Below, one piece after another: positions 18,568-27,905 of a stretch of 64,000 bases of DNA (positions are counted from its first letter, which is position 1; every line of letters starts with the position of its first letter). The stretch spans positions 124,001 through 188,000 of the forward strand of contig JAIPFF010000003.1 of the NCBI GenBank assembly GCA_021736785.1. Reading direction: 5' to 3'. Below the pieces are notes generated by a model. It searched no databases. It saw only the letters and a list, made by a program, of their open reading frames with translations, and was not told the origin of the DNA. A program made the translations under genes and the position numbers. The DNA comes from Thiohalocapsa sp. GTDB taxonomy: Bacteria > Pseudomonadota > Gammaproteobacteria > Chromatiales > Chromatiaceae.

Positions 18568-21273
18568 TCAGGCGAGTGCGCTCGGCCGATCGGCTGTTTG
18601 CTCCGCCGGCGCCAACGCGAAGCGGATATCGACGCGGGTGCCCTGTCCCGGCACGCTGTGCATGGCAATGGTACCGCCCATCAGGTCGACGACACGCTTG
18701 GCCAGCGCGAGTCCGATACCCGCTCCGTCGTGGGGCCTGGTCGTGGAGGCGTCCGCCTGCGTAAACGGCTCGAACAGCTGCGCCTGCCTGTCGGCAGCGA
18801 TACCGATGCCGGTGTCTTCGACCGTCAGGCGCAGCCGCGGCCTATCGGCGTCGCCGGGCGCCGCCTTCAGCTCGACGCTCACGGTACCTTTCTCTGTGAA
18901 TTTCAGGGCATTGTCCAGCAGGATGTCGAGCAGCTGGCGAAGGCGCGCCGCGTCCCCGTAGACCCGATGCGGACAGCCGGGGCTGATCCCGAGCAGCAGT
19001 TCCAAGCCGCGCGCCGACGCGCGGCCCCGATGATGGTCGACTGCTTGGCGCAACAGCGCCTGAAGATCGAGCTCCTCCGAGCGCAACTGCACGCCGCTGC
19101 CGTCGAGCTCGGAGAAGTCGAGTATCCGCGTGATCATCTCGAGCAGGGTTTGCCCGCAGGTATCGATCGCCTCCAGATAGCCCCGCTGATCGGCATCCAG
19201 CGGACTCTCGGCGAGCAATTCCGCCATACCCAGCACGCCATTGAGCGGCGTACGGATCTCATGGCTCATGTTGGCCAGGAAGCGGCTCTTGGCCCTGCTC
19301 GCCGCCTCGGCGTTGGCGCGCGCCGTTTCCAGATTGGACTCCATGCCCAAGCGCTGCATCGCACTGGACAACACATTGGATACGGCTTGCATGAAGGCGC
19401 TCATATCCCGATCGTTCACGGCGCCGGGACTCAGGTAGAGCACGAGCATACCGGCGACCCCATCGCTTCCGAGCACCGGAATGCTGTAGAAGTGACGCTC
19501 CGGCATGCCGGCATAGCCGTTCTCGTGCTCGGGAACGCCACTGCGCCCGCGGATCAGTTGGCCGTCGGCGGCGGCGCGGCCGCAGAAGCAACGGCCGAAT
19601 TGCACGGACGCGCAGGTCTTATGCAGGGCCTCCGGCAGGCCGCGCTCGTCGATCAGGATCAACTCGGCCCGCTCGGGGTGGGTGAGGAAGGCCGCGCCGC
19701 TCTCGCTGCCGACAAATTCCAAGTCGTCGAGGATCCGCAAGGCCCGCTTCAGCAGCGCCTTGGGGCTGACGCACGACAGGGATGCGCCGAGCAGTTGGTT
19801 CAGCGCATCATTGCGCTCCGATTCACGCGCCAGCAGCAGGTGCGCGTCCTTGAGCGGTTTGATATCGACGAAGGTCTCGAGCAGCAGTTCTTCCTCGTCG
19901 AGAATCACAGGCTCGACGGTCTTCAGCACCGGGATCGGGATGCCGCCGGCGCCGGTCAAGACATGCTCCATCTGGCGCAGGTTCCCGCGCCCGTCCCGGA
20001 CCGGACAACGCCCGTCGGACGTCGGACAAAGCCCGTTGTCGCGACAGCGCGAGCCCAGCAGCTCGCTGCGTTCCTTGCCGAGCAACGCCAAGGCGGCCGG
20101 ATTGGCGTGGCGCACCCGTCCCCCGCGGTCGCAGGTAATCAAGCCCACCGGTATGGCGTCGATGATGGCCTGATTCGCGGCCAGGCTGCGCCGCAGGCGC
20201 GCATCGTTGGCGGTGAGCTGGGCGGTGCGTTCTTCCACCAGCACTTCGATTTGCTGCAGCCGATGCTGACGCCGATAGCCGTAACTGGCCAGCCACAAGG
20301 TTGCGAGTATGCCCAGCGCCAATACCGTGGTGGACGTTGCGTGGGAGAGCGTCTCGCGGAACGCTTTGGAGGGCGTACCTTCCAGTACCCATTTGCGCCC
20401 GGCGATGTCGATGGTCCGTCGCAGAGTATCGGCCGTCGGCACGACTTCTTTGGCGGCGGCGCTCCCTTGTGCAAGTAAGCCGGCGCCGCCCGGCTGTTCG
20501 GCGTCGCGCAGTACCAGCATGGCCTGCGCAGGTCTCAAACCCGCGAATGCCCGATGCAGCAACAGGTCGGCGCGGTAGCCCGCAACGACCAGTCCGACCA
20601 ACCCCTGCGCACGGCCGCTGGGAACGAACGAGAGACTGCCGGGACGATAGACCGGAACAGCGACGATGAGGCCCGCCGCGTTGTCAGCCGTACGCAGCCG
20701 AAGCAATGGCGTGGCAACCGGCGCATTGCTCTGCCAGGCCGCCTGCAGCGCGCCGTGGACCGCAGGATCCGTTCGCCAGTCGAAGCCGAGCATCAACTCG
20801 TTGCCCCGGTAGGGCTCGACATAGAAGCCCGGTAGATAAAGCGCCCGCCGCCCGGCACCGATCAAGCCACCGGTCTCGGCGTCCTCGGTCAGCCGGAAAT
20901 ACTCGAAGCCGTCGCGGCGTGCGGCCGTCTCGAGTGCCGTGCGCTCCTGCGCCGCCACCCGCGGCACCCATTGTACGAACTGCAGATCCGGGTGAAGCCC
21001 CAGCGACGGCGCGACCAGCTCGCTGAACTCGTCGCGGCTGATGGCGCCTTGCGCACGAAATACGGCCGCCAGACTCTGCAGCAACCCCAGATGGCGCTCC
21101 GCATGCTGCTTCAGCGCCAGGCCCTGGCTGTCGAACACCTCGGCGAACAGGTCCGCGTGGGCGCGGGTCTCCATCGCATGAATCCAGCCGAACAGGCCGA
21201 TGCTCGCGGCCAAACCCAGCGCGGCAAGAAGCAGGGCAACGCGAAAGGGCTTCGGTGCGCGGGGCCTCGCCAT
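18568..21273 (-). CDS. CHASE-domain sensor histidine kinase
   Basis: A membrane sensor kinase of 901 residues. A first helix (about 12-30) and a second (about 315-335) enclose a periplasmic CHASE domain (about 40-270; [27 protein letters not shown]). Then follow a cytoplasmic PAS domain with a Cys-rich insert ([18 protein letters not shown]), a GAF-like domain (about 500-640) and a kinase core with H-box [15 protein letters not shown] and ATPase boxes ([34 protein letters not shown]). No receiver is attached. It starts six bases after the stop of a periplasmic binding protein, so the two form an operon and probably a sensing pair. Confidence 0.92.
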   Translation of the reverse strand: MARPRAPKPFRVALLLAALGLAASIGLFGWIHAMETRAHADLFAEVFDSQGLALKQHAERHLGLLQSLAAVFRAQGAISRDEFSELVAPSLGLHPDLQFVQWVPRVAAQERTALETAARRDGFEYFRLTEDAETGGLIGAGRRALYLPGFYVEPYRGNELMLGFDWRTDPAVHGALQAAWQSNAPVATPLLRLRTADNAAGLIVAVPVYRPGSLSFVPSGRAQGLVGLVVAGYRADLLLHRAFAGLRPAQAMLVLRDAEQPGGAGLLAQGSAAAKEVVPTADTLRRTIDIAGRKWVLEGTPSKAFRETLSHATSTTVLALGILATLWLASYGYRRQHRLQQIEVLVEERTAQLTANDARLRRSLAANQAIIDAIPVGLITCDRGGRVRHANPAALALLGKERSELLGSRCRDNGLCPTSDGRCPVRDGRGNLRQMEHVLTGAGGIPIPVLKTVEPVILDEEELLLETFVDIKPLKDAHLLLARESERNDALNQLLGASLSCVSPKALLKRALRILDDLEFVGSESGAAFLTHPERAELILIDERGLPEALHKTCASVQFGRCFCGRAAADGQLIRGRSGVPEHENGYAGMPERHFYSIPVLGSDGVAGMLVLYLSPGAVNDRDMSAFMQAVSNVLSSAMQRLGMESNLETARANAEAASRAKSRFLANMSHEIRTPLNGVLGMAELLAESPLDADQRGYLEAIDTCGQTLLEMITRILDFSELDGSGVQLRSEELDLQALLRQAVDHHRGRASARGLELLLGISPGCPHRVYGDAARLRQLLDILLDNALKFTEKGTVSVELKAAPGDADRPRLRLTVEDTGIGIAADRQAQLFEPFTQADASTTRPHDGAGIGLALAKRVVDLMGGTIAMHSVPGQGTRVDIRFALAPAEQTADRPSALA

Positions 21274-21279
21274 GCGCTG

Positions 21280-22326
21280 CTACTCGCCGACCATCAGGTC
21301 GATCTCCTCGACGAGCGCCGCCGCGGGCTCGATCCCCAAGCGGCGAGCCGTCGCGAGATTGATCATGCTCTGCCCACCGTCGGGCGTCTCGATCGGGATA
21401 TCTTCGGCGCGCTGGCCTTCGAGCAAGCGCATGGCCATTGCGGCCGCCGCACGGCCTTGCTCCGTCCCCAGTTCAACCACACCACAGAGTGCCCCGTCAT
21501 CGACGGCATAACTCAGGAACCCGAGCACCGGCATCCCGGCATGCGCGATGGTCCAGGCCATCACCTCGGCGGCCGGCATGCTGTAGGTGTCGCCGGCACG
21601 GCGACGGACGGTGTGGTAAGTGAAGACTGCAATCGCGTCCGCCTGCCCGCGGACACGCCCGACGGCGGACTGCCACGCGGGGAAATCCTCCGGTGTTTCC
21701 AGCGACACCACATCGAGCCGCTGCGCCAACCCTGCCTGCAAATGCCCGAGCGCGCGGGCGGCGGTGGGGGAGCGGTCATTGATCACCGCGATGCGCCGTG
21801 CAGAGGGCACCAATTGCAGAAGCAGCTCCGCCGATGCCTCCGCGTGCGGACGCTCGAGGACGCCGGTCACGTTGGCGGCCGGATAGCCGTAATCGGCCGG
21901 CTCGCCATTGACGCCGACAAAGACCAGTTGCGGTCGCTCCATGCCCGCCAGATAGCGGGCAAACCATTGCTGGGCGTTGTCGTCGGCGGCGATGACCACT
22001 TCGGGCTTCCACTCTTCGACGACGCGAAGCGCCCGCACGCCTTGCACGCGCGCCGCTTCGGGATCGGGCGTGCGCTTCGTGTCCATGTACATCAGCTGCA
22101 GATCGACGCCATGGGCGGGCAGTCCCTGCCGAACCCCGCGGGTGACGGACGCCGTCCACTCGTACTCCTGATGATAACTATGCACGAGCAGGACGCGCCT
22201 GCCTGCCTCTGCGTCCGCGCCCCCGGCGGTCGATTGACTGCCGGGCGGCGGCGCGGAAAAAGCCGCCGACGGGATCGAGCACAAAAACCATGCCAACACC
22301 AAGTGATAAAGATCAAAACGTTTCAT
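21280..22326 (-). CDS. ABC-type periplasmic substrate-binding protein (PF04392-like)
   Basis: A 348-residue exported binding protein. A signal peptide (MKRFDLYHLVLAWFLCSIPS) precedes VLLVHSYHQEYEWTASVTRG, a typical start of the ABC_sub_bind family (PF04392), with a periplasmic-binding fold of two lobes (VVIAADDNAQQW; IAVINDRS; INLATARRLG). No ABC permease or ATPase gene is near. Instead it directly precedes a CHASE histidine kinase, suggesting that it delivers ligand to a sensor and not to a transporter. Confidence 0.87.
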   Translation of the reverse strand: MKRFDLYHLVLAWFLCSIPSAAFSAPPPGSQSTAGGADAEAGRRVLLVHSYHQEYEWTASVTRGVRQGLPAHGVDLQLMYMDTKRTPDPEAARVQGVRALRVVEEWKPEVVIAADDNAQQWFARYLAGMERPQLVFVGVNGEPADYGYPAANVTGVLERPHAEASAELLLQLVPSARRIAVINDRSPTAARALGHLQAGLAQRLDVVSLETPEDFPAWQSAVGRVRGQADAIAVFTYHTVRRRAGDTYSMPAAEVMAWTIAHAGMPVLGFLSYAVDDGALCGVVELGTEQGRAAAAMAMRLLEGQRAEDIPIETPDGGQSMINLATARRLGIEPAAALVEEIDLMVGE

Positions 22327-22650
22327 TTCGTTGCATCCTTGGCACGCGAGACTACGAAATGGGCCCGCCGCGCGCATGACCGGCGACGGGCAATTGTCGG
22401 AGTGCCCTCCGCGACGTCGAAGGGCGGTCGGAGTCGCGGGATGACCTGCGGAGCGACAGCGCGAATTCGGTTGCCCGGCGCGGAAGCGCTCGACACCGCT
22501 TCTACATATCGTGTAGCACGCAACGCTTGGAGCGGCAATAAACCGGGGGCGAAAATCAGAGGCAGCGCACAGTTTGCGCCATGGCAGTGCAGCAGCGAAC
22601 GTGCGCCGAGCACCTTCGAGCCAAAGCGATCCGGAACCCGCGCGCTCGCT

Positions 22651-22678
22651 CCGAATGCCCGCGTGCGCGGGCATTCGG
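22651..22678. terminator. 13-bp perfect hairpin after cusA
   Basis: CCGAATGCCCGCG and CGCGGGCATTCGG flank a two-base loop. The hairpin lies 10 bases beyond the cusA-like stop codon (minus strand), where a transcription terminator is expected, although no T-run follows. The remaining bases of the gap 22327-22687 show no gene or other signal. Confidence 0.5.
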
Positions 22679-22687
22679 TCGGCATCG

Positions 22688-25600
22688 TTACTCGAGCTCC
22701 GCGGCCGGTTGCCTCAGTCGCGCGTCGTCGGCTGCGGCCGACGGAGCGCTGTCGCGCTCCGAGACCAGCACGCGCCGCTGCCACATCAGATAGATCGCCG
22801 GGATCACGAACAGGCTCAGCAGCGGCGCGGTGATCATGCCGCCCACCATCGGTGCCGCGATGCGGCGCATGACCTCCGAGCCGACGCCGGCGCCGAGCAT
22901 GATCGGCAGCAGCCCGGCGAAAATGGTCGCCACCGTCATCGCTTTCGGGCGCACGCGCATGACCGCGCCTTCGATAATGGCGTCCTTGAGGCTGCGCTCG
23001 TCCGACAGCCGGCGCTCGTCGCGCCAGGTCTTCAGGGTATTGTCGAGATAGACCAGCATGATGACGCCGAACTCCGCGGCCACGCCCGCGAGCGCGATCA
23101 GGCCGACCGCGACAGCGACCGACAGGTTGTAGCCCAGCACGTAGATCAGCCAAAATCCGCCCACCAGCGCGAACGGCAGCGTCAGCATCACCAGCATGGC
23201 CTCGCCGGTTCGGCGGAAGGTCATGTATAGCAGCACGTAGATGATGATCAGCGTGAACGGCACCACTTGGGTCAGGCGCTCCTGCGCGCGCAGCATGTAC
23301 TCGTATTGGCCGGACCAAGTAATTGAATAGCCCGGCGGCAGTTCGACCTCGTCGCGCACCAGTTGCTGGGCCTCGGCGATCCAACTGCCGAGGTCGCGGC
23401 CGCGGATATCGACGAAAGTCCATCCGTTCAGCCGTGCGTTCTCGCTCTTCAGCATCGGCGGGCCGTCGACGATGACGACCTCGGCGATCTGCCCGAGCGG
23501 GATCTGCGCCCCGCCGGGCGTGACAATGGGCAGGTCGCGCAGCGACTGCACATCGTCGCGGCGCTCCCTCGGGAAGCGGATATTGACCGGGTAGCGCTCC
23601 AGCCCCTCGACGGTGCGGGTGACGTTGATGCCGCCCACCGCGGCGGCAACGATCTGGTTGATATCGGAGATGTTGAGGCCGACCCGCGCCGCGGCGAGCC
23701 GGTCCGGTCGGATCTCGATATAACGCCCTCCGGCGACGCGCTCGGAGAAGGCCGAGGTCGTCCCGTCCACCTGCATGACCGTGCGCTCGACGGACTGGCC
23801 GATGCGCTCGATCTCGTCCAGATCGGGGCCGGCGATCTTGATGCCCACCGGCGTCTTGATGCCGGTCGCCAGCATGTCGATGCGGGTCTTGATCGGCATG
23901 ACCCAGGCGTTGGTCACGCCGGGGAAGTCCACCAGGGCGTCCAATTCATCGATCAGGGTGTCCAGCGTCGTACCGTCGCGCCACTGGTCCTGCGGCTTGA
24001 GCTGGATCACGGTCTCGATCATGGTCAGCGGAGCCGGATCGGTGGCGGTGTCGGCACGGCCGACCTTGCCGAACACCCGTTCCACCTCCGGCAGCGTCGC
24101 GATCAGCCGGTCGGTCTGCTGCAACAGCTCGCGGGCCTTGCCGATGGAGAGTCCGGGCAACGTCGTCGGCATGTACATCAGATCGCCCTCGAACAGTTCG
24201 GGCATGAACTCGGAGCCGAGGCCGCGATGCCAGTCCTCCAGCACCGGCACACCGTCGAAGGCCCGGCGCCAGCCGTCGTTGACGGCCTGCTGCCAATCCT
24301 CGACGACGGCGACGACGCGTTGCTGCGGACCGTCGCCGATGGCCGACCCGGCGGCCTGAAACGGCCACTTCAGCGGCGCCAGCAAGCCGCCGACCCCGGC
24401 CAGCGGAATCAGCGTGCTGAGCAGAATCAAGCCGGACAGCGCCACTGTCGTCTTCGGTCGGCGCAGCACCGCGCTCAGCAGGGGCCGGTAGAGCCAGATC
24501 AGCACCCGGCTCAGCGGATTGGTTTCCTCGCGCGGGATACGCCCGCGGATCAAGTAGCCCATCAGCACCGGCACCAGCGTTACCGCGAGCCCCGCGGACG
24601 CCGCCATCGCATAGGTCTTGGTATAGGCCAGCGGCGCAAACAGCCGCCCTTCCTGGGCCTGTAGCGTGAACACGGGCAGGAAGCTCAGCGTAATGATCAA
24701 CAGCGAGAAGAACAGGGCCGGGCCGACCTCCGTCGCCGCCTCGCCGATGACGCGCCAGTGCTGCTCGCCCGTGAGCTTCTCGCCGATCTCCTTGTGGGCG
24801 CGCTCCAGGTGCTTGTGGGCGTTCTCGATCATGACGATGGCCGCATCGACCATTGCGCCGATGGCGATGGCGATGCCGCCCAGAGACATGATGTTGGCGT
24901 TGATGCCCTGCCACTGCATGATGATGAACGCCGCCAGGATGCCCAGCGGCAGACTGATGATGACCACCAGCGCCGAGCGCAAATGGAACAGGAAGGCCAG
25001 GCACACCAGCGCGACGACGATGAATTCCTCGACCAGTTTGGTGCGCAGGTTGTCGACGGCGCCCAGGATCAGCCGCGAGCGGTCGTAGGTCTCGACGATC
25101 TCGACACCCTCGGGCAGCCCTTGCTCGAGCGCCGCGAGCTTCTCCTTGACGCGCTCGATGGTGGCGAGCGCGTTCTCTCCCCAGCGCATCACGACGATGC
25201 CGCCGGTGATCTCGCCCTCCCCGTCCAGGTCCGCGACCACCCGGCGCATCTCCGGGCCTACCTGTATCCGCGCCAGGTCGCCGAGCAGCACCGGCGTGCC
25301 CTCGGGGGTCACATCGATGGGAATGTTCTCGAAGTCCGAGAGCTTCTCGACGAAGCCGCGGGTGCGCACCATATACTCCGCCTCGGCCAGTTCCAGCACC
25401 GAGGCGCCGACCTCCTGGTTGGCGTTGCGCACCGCTTGGGACACGCGCGACAGCGGAATGCCGTAGGCACGGAGCTTCTCCGGGTCGACCACGATCTGAT
25501 ACTGGCGCACCATGCCGCCGACGGTGGCCACCTCGGCAACGCCGGGCACCGTTTGCAATTCCAGCTTCAGGAACCAGTCCTGCAGGCTGCGCAGCTGAGC

Positions 25601-26056
25601 GAGATCGTGCTGTCCGGTGCGGTCCACCAGCGCATAGCTGTAGATCCAGCCGACGCCGGTGGCATCCGGCCCGAGCCTGGGCTGCACGCCCTCGGGCAGG
25701 GACGACGCCGCCTGGTTCAGGTACTCCAGCACCCGCGAGCGGGCCCAGTAGATGTCGGTGCCGTCCTCGAAGATGACATAGACGAAGCTGTCGCCGAAAA
25801 AGCTGAACCCGCGCACGTCCTTGGCCCCGGGCACCGCCAGCATCGTGGTGGTGATCGGGTAGGTCACCTGCTCCTCGACCACCCGCGGCGACTGTCCGGG
25901 GAAGCTCGTGCGTACGATGACCTGCACGTCGGACAAGTCCGGGATTGCGTCCAGCGGCGTCTGTTTGACCGCGAGCACACCCCAGGCGGTCAACAGCACC
26001 GCCGAAAGCAGCACCAGAAAGCGGTTCTTGATGGACCAGAGGATGACCTGTTTCAT
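22688..26056 (-). CDS. cusA: CusA/CzcA-type heavy-metal RND efflux pump
   Basis: Inner-membrane proton/metal antiporter of the HME-RND family, 1122 residues (slightly longer than the usual 1040-1050; extra residues lie around 550-600). N-terminus MKQVILWSIKNRFLVLL and DAIPDLSDVQVIVRT are canonical. The fourth helix region GGIAIAIGAMVDAAIVMIENAHKHLE carries the proton-relay Asp. Met-rich motifs around LFEGDLMYMPTTLPG suit Cu(I)/Ag(I) handling as in CusA. It lies 54 bases after cusB. No outer-membrane partner gene (cusC) is present in the window. Confidence 0.95.
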   Translation of the reverse strand: MKQVILWSIKNRFLVLLSAVLLTAWGVLAVKQTPLDAIPDLSDVQVIVRTSFPGQSPRVVEEQVTYPITTTMLAVPGAKDVRGFSFFGDSFVYVIFEDGTDIYWARSRVLEYLNQAASSLPEGVQPRLGPDATGVGWIYSYALVDRTGQHDLAQLRSLQDWFLKLELQTVPGVAEVATVGGMVRQYQIVVDPEKLRAYGIPLSRVSQAVRNANQEVGASVLELAEAEYMVRTRGFVEKLSDFENIPIDVTPEGTPVLLGDLARIQVGPEMRRVVADLDGEGEITGGIVVMRWGENALATIERVKEKLAALEQGLPEGVEIVETYDRSRLILGAVDNLRTKLVEEFIVVALVCLAFLFHLRSALVVIISLPLGILAAFIIMQWQGINANIMSLGGIAIAIGAMVDAAIVMIENAHKHLERAHKEIGEKLTGEQHWRVIGEAATEVGPALFFSLLIITLSFLPVFTLQAQEGRLFAPLAYTKTYAMAASAGLAVTLVPVLMGYLIRGRIPREETNPLSRVLIWLYRPLLSAVLRRPKTTVALSGLILLSTLIPLAGVGGLLAPLKWPFQAAGSAIGDGPQQRVVAVVEDWQQAVNDGWRRAFDGVPVLEDWHRGLGSEFMPELFEGDLMYMPTTLPGLSIGKARELLQQTDRLIATLPEVERVFGKVGRADTATDPAPLTMIETVIQLKPQDQWRDGTTLDTLIDELDALVDFPGVTNAWVMPIKTRIDMLATGIKTPVGIKIAGPDLDEIERIGQSVERTVMQVDGTTSAFSERVAGGRYIEIRPDRLAAARVGLNISDINQIVAAAVGGINVTRTVEGLERYPVNIRFPRERRDDVQSLRDLPIVTPGGAQIPLGQIAEVVIVDGPPMLKSENARLNGWTFVDIRGRDLGSWIAEAQQLVRDEVELPPGYSITWSGQYEYMLRAQERLTQVVPFTLIIIYVLLYMTFRRTGEAMLVMLTLPFALVGGFWLIYVLGYNLSVAVAVGLIALAGVAAEFGVIMLVYLDNTLKTWRDERRLSDERSLKDAIIEGAVMRVRPKAMTVATIFAGLLPIMLGAGVGSEVMRRIAAPMVGGMITAPLLSLFVIPAIYLMWQRRVLVSERDSAPSAAADDARLRQPAAELE

Positions 26057-26110
26057 CGTGCATCTCCCGCCGGCCGGCGCCCCGCGGGCGGAGATCGATG
26101 CAGATGCGGG

Positions 26111-27436
26111 TTAATGGTTGGCATGGGCGTTCCCTCCCCCGGTCGCATCGCCGCCTTCACCGCCGTCGTCGGACATGCGCATGAAGCTCGCCTGCAGGCT
26201 CGATTCGGAGTCGATCAGGAACTGCCCGGAGACGACGATCTCGTCGCCCGCCTCCAGACCGGACAGGATCTCGACCTCGCCCTCGCGCTGCATCCCGGTG
26301 ACGACGTCGACGGGTTGGTAGCGCCGCCCGCCGTCGTCGTCGCCCAGCACCTTGACCACGCTCTCGCGCTCGCCGGTGGCGATCAGCGCCTCGTCGGGGA
26401 TTTTCAGCACGTCGCGCTTGGGGCCGCCGTAGATGACCACGTCCGCGAACATATTCGGCTTCAACGCCAGATCCGGATTGTCGAACACCAGCCGCACCTT
26501 CATGGTGCGGGTCTTGGGGTCGAGCTCGGGATACAGATAGTCGACCTTGCCTTCCCAGCTTCGGCCGGGGCGTGCCGGCACCGTGATCTCGGCCGACAAA
26601 CCGGTGTCCAGCCAGTCGATCTGATGCTCGAACACATCCACCATGACCCAGACCCGGCTCAGGTCCGCGATGGTGAACATCTCGCTCGACGGGGTCACGT
26701 ACATTCCCTCGCGGGCCATCATTTGCGTGACGATGCCCGCGATCGGCGCACGCACCGGCACGGTATTGCGGGTCTCGCCGGTGCGCTCGATGTCGCGGAT
26801 GGTCTCGTCCGGCACATCGAGCAGGCGCAGGATATTGCGGGCCTTGTCGGGGCTGACGCCGCGCCGTCCCTGCGCATTCGGCTCGCGCGCGAGCAGAAAG
26901 TCCACCTGGGCATTCAGGATCTCCGGCGCGTAGAGCTCGGCGAGCTCCTGCCCCTCGCGCACGGGCTCGCCCTCGGCCCGAAGCAACAGGGACTCGATCC
27001 AGCCGTCGGCGCGCGGGTGCACATGGGCAAGCCGCGTCTCGTCGTACTCCACCCGGCCGACGGTGCGGATCAACTTCCACAGCGTGCCGCGCTCCGCCGC
27101 GGCCGTGCGCACACCCATGTTCTGCGCAACGGCCGCGCTCAAGCGCACTTCGGGATGCTTGCCGGTCGTCGGGTCCATCATCTTCTCGACCAGGTCCATG
27201 CCGCAGATCGGGCAACTGCCGGGCTCGTCCTTGATGATCTGCGGATGCATCGGGCAGACGTACTTCGGGTCGAGGTGCTTGGCCGCGTGCTCCAGCGCGG
27301 TGTCGTCGGCCGCGGCGGCCATCGACTCGGACGGTGCGGGTGTATCGTCGCTGCAGGCGCCAAGCAGCAGTGCGGCCAGCATCGCGGAGGCAATGCGGGA
27401 TCCGCCGCGGCGCGGGCGGAAACAAATTTCGGGCAT
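26111..27436 (-). CDS. cusB: CusB-type RND periplasmic adaptor lipoprotein
   Basis: A 441-residue membrane-fusion protein linking CusA to an outer-membrane channel. The N-terminus has a lipobox (ALLLGACSDD). Residues about 55-85 form a heavy-metal-binding domain (YVCPMHP, CPICGMDLV). The barrel-sandwich and helical hairpin regions follow (ADGWIESLL, VRAPIAGIVTQMMAREGMYV). The C-terminus is Gly/His-rich (GGGNAHANH), possibly metal-binding. It is upstream of cusA in the same operon. Confidence 0.93.
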   Translation of the reverse strand: MPEICFRPRRGGSRIASAMLAALLLGACSDDTPAPSESMAAAADDTALEHAAKHLDPKYVCPMHPQIIKDEPGSCPICGMDLVEKMMDPTTGKHPEVRLSAAVAQNMGVRTAAAERGTLWKLIRTVGRVEYDETRLAHVHPRADGWIESLLLRAEGEPVREGQELAELYAPEILNAQVDFLLAREPNAQGRRGVSPDKARNILRLLDVPDETIRDIERTGETRNTVPVRAPIAGIVTQMMAREGMYVTPSSEMFTIADLSRVWVMVDVFEHQIDWLDTGLSAEITVPARPGRSWEGKVDYLYPELDPKTRTMKVRLVFDNPDLALKPNMFADVVIYGGPKRDVLKIPDEALIATGERESVVKVLGDDDGGRRYQPVDVVTGMQREGEVEILSGLEAGDEIVVSGQFLIDSESSLQASFMRMSDDGGEGGDATGGGNAHANH

Positions 27437-27521
27437 GATCGGGCTCTCGGGCTTGGGCGACGCGGCCAACGACCGCGCGCGTCAATGTCGTCCGGCAACG
27501 GCCGGACAGCGGCGCTCGGAC

Positions 27522-27905
27522 TCAGCTCGAGAGGGGAATCGGCGGCTTCTGCCAGCTGTCGGGCGTGAAATGGTAGTAGTGGCAGGCCTTGCCGGCCGCC
27601 TGGACCGGGGCAGGCCGAGGCGCGGATTGCACACCGGCATCCGGCAGCAGATGCCAGCCCGACGCGCAATGGCCGAGGCTGCACTTCTGGCAGGGAGCGC
27701 CGGCGCGCTCGCCGCCATCGTCGTGGTCGGGGGATCCCGTGGCCGCCGCGCTGCCGCCGTCGGCGCCGTGTATGCAGTGGATCGGGCCGGCAGAGCCGGC
27801 ATCGCCGTGCACGCAGCCGAGGGTAGACGCCGCGAAAACCTGCAGCTGAAACAGCAGCAGGCACAGCAGCGCGATTATTCGGTTACGGGACAACCATTCG
27901 GTCAT
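27522..27905 (-). CDS. Small exported Cys/His-rich protein of the cus operon
   Basis: A 127-residue protein with an N-terminal signal or membrane segment (RIIALLCLLLFQLQVFA) and a Cys/His-rich mature part: GCVHGD, IHCIHG, CQKCSLGHC, ACHYYHF. This resembles DUF2946-like small proteins found beside copper-efflux genes; a periplasmic metal-binding role is inferred. Its start (ATG 27905, or GTG 27911) overlaps the phoD end by about 20 bases, and it lies 85 bases before cusB. The name is unknown to me. Confidence 0.7.
   Translation of the reverse strand: MTEWLSRNRIIALLCLLLFQLQVFAASTLGCVHGDAGSAGPIHCIHGADGGSAAATGSPDHDDGGERAGAPCQKCSLGHCASGWHLLPDAGVQSAPRPAPVQAAGKACHYYHFTPDSWQKPPIPLSS

Noticed and set aside
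24758-27568. A 936-codon plus-strand open frame opposite cusA and cusB
   Set aside because: Its translation is Asp/His/Arg-rich low-complexity sequence, while the minus strand holds two complete well-conserved genes.
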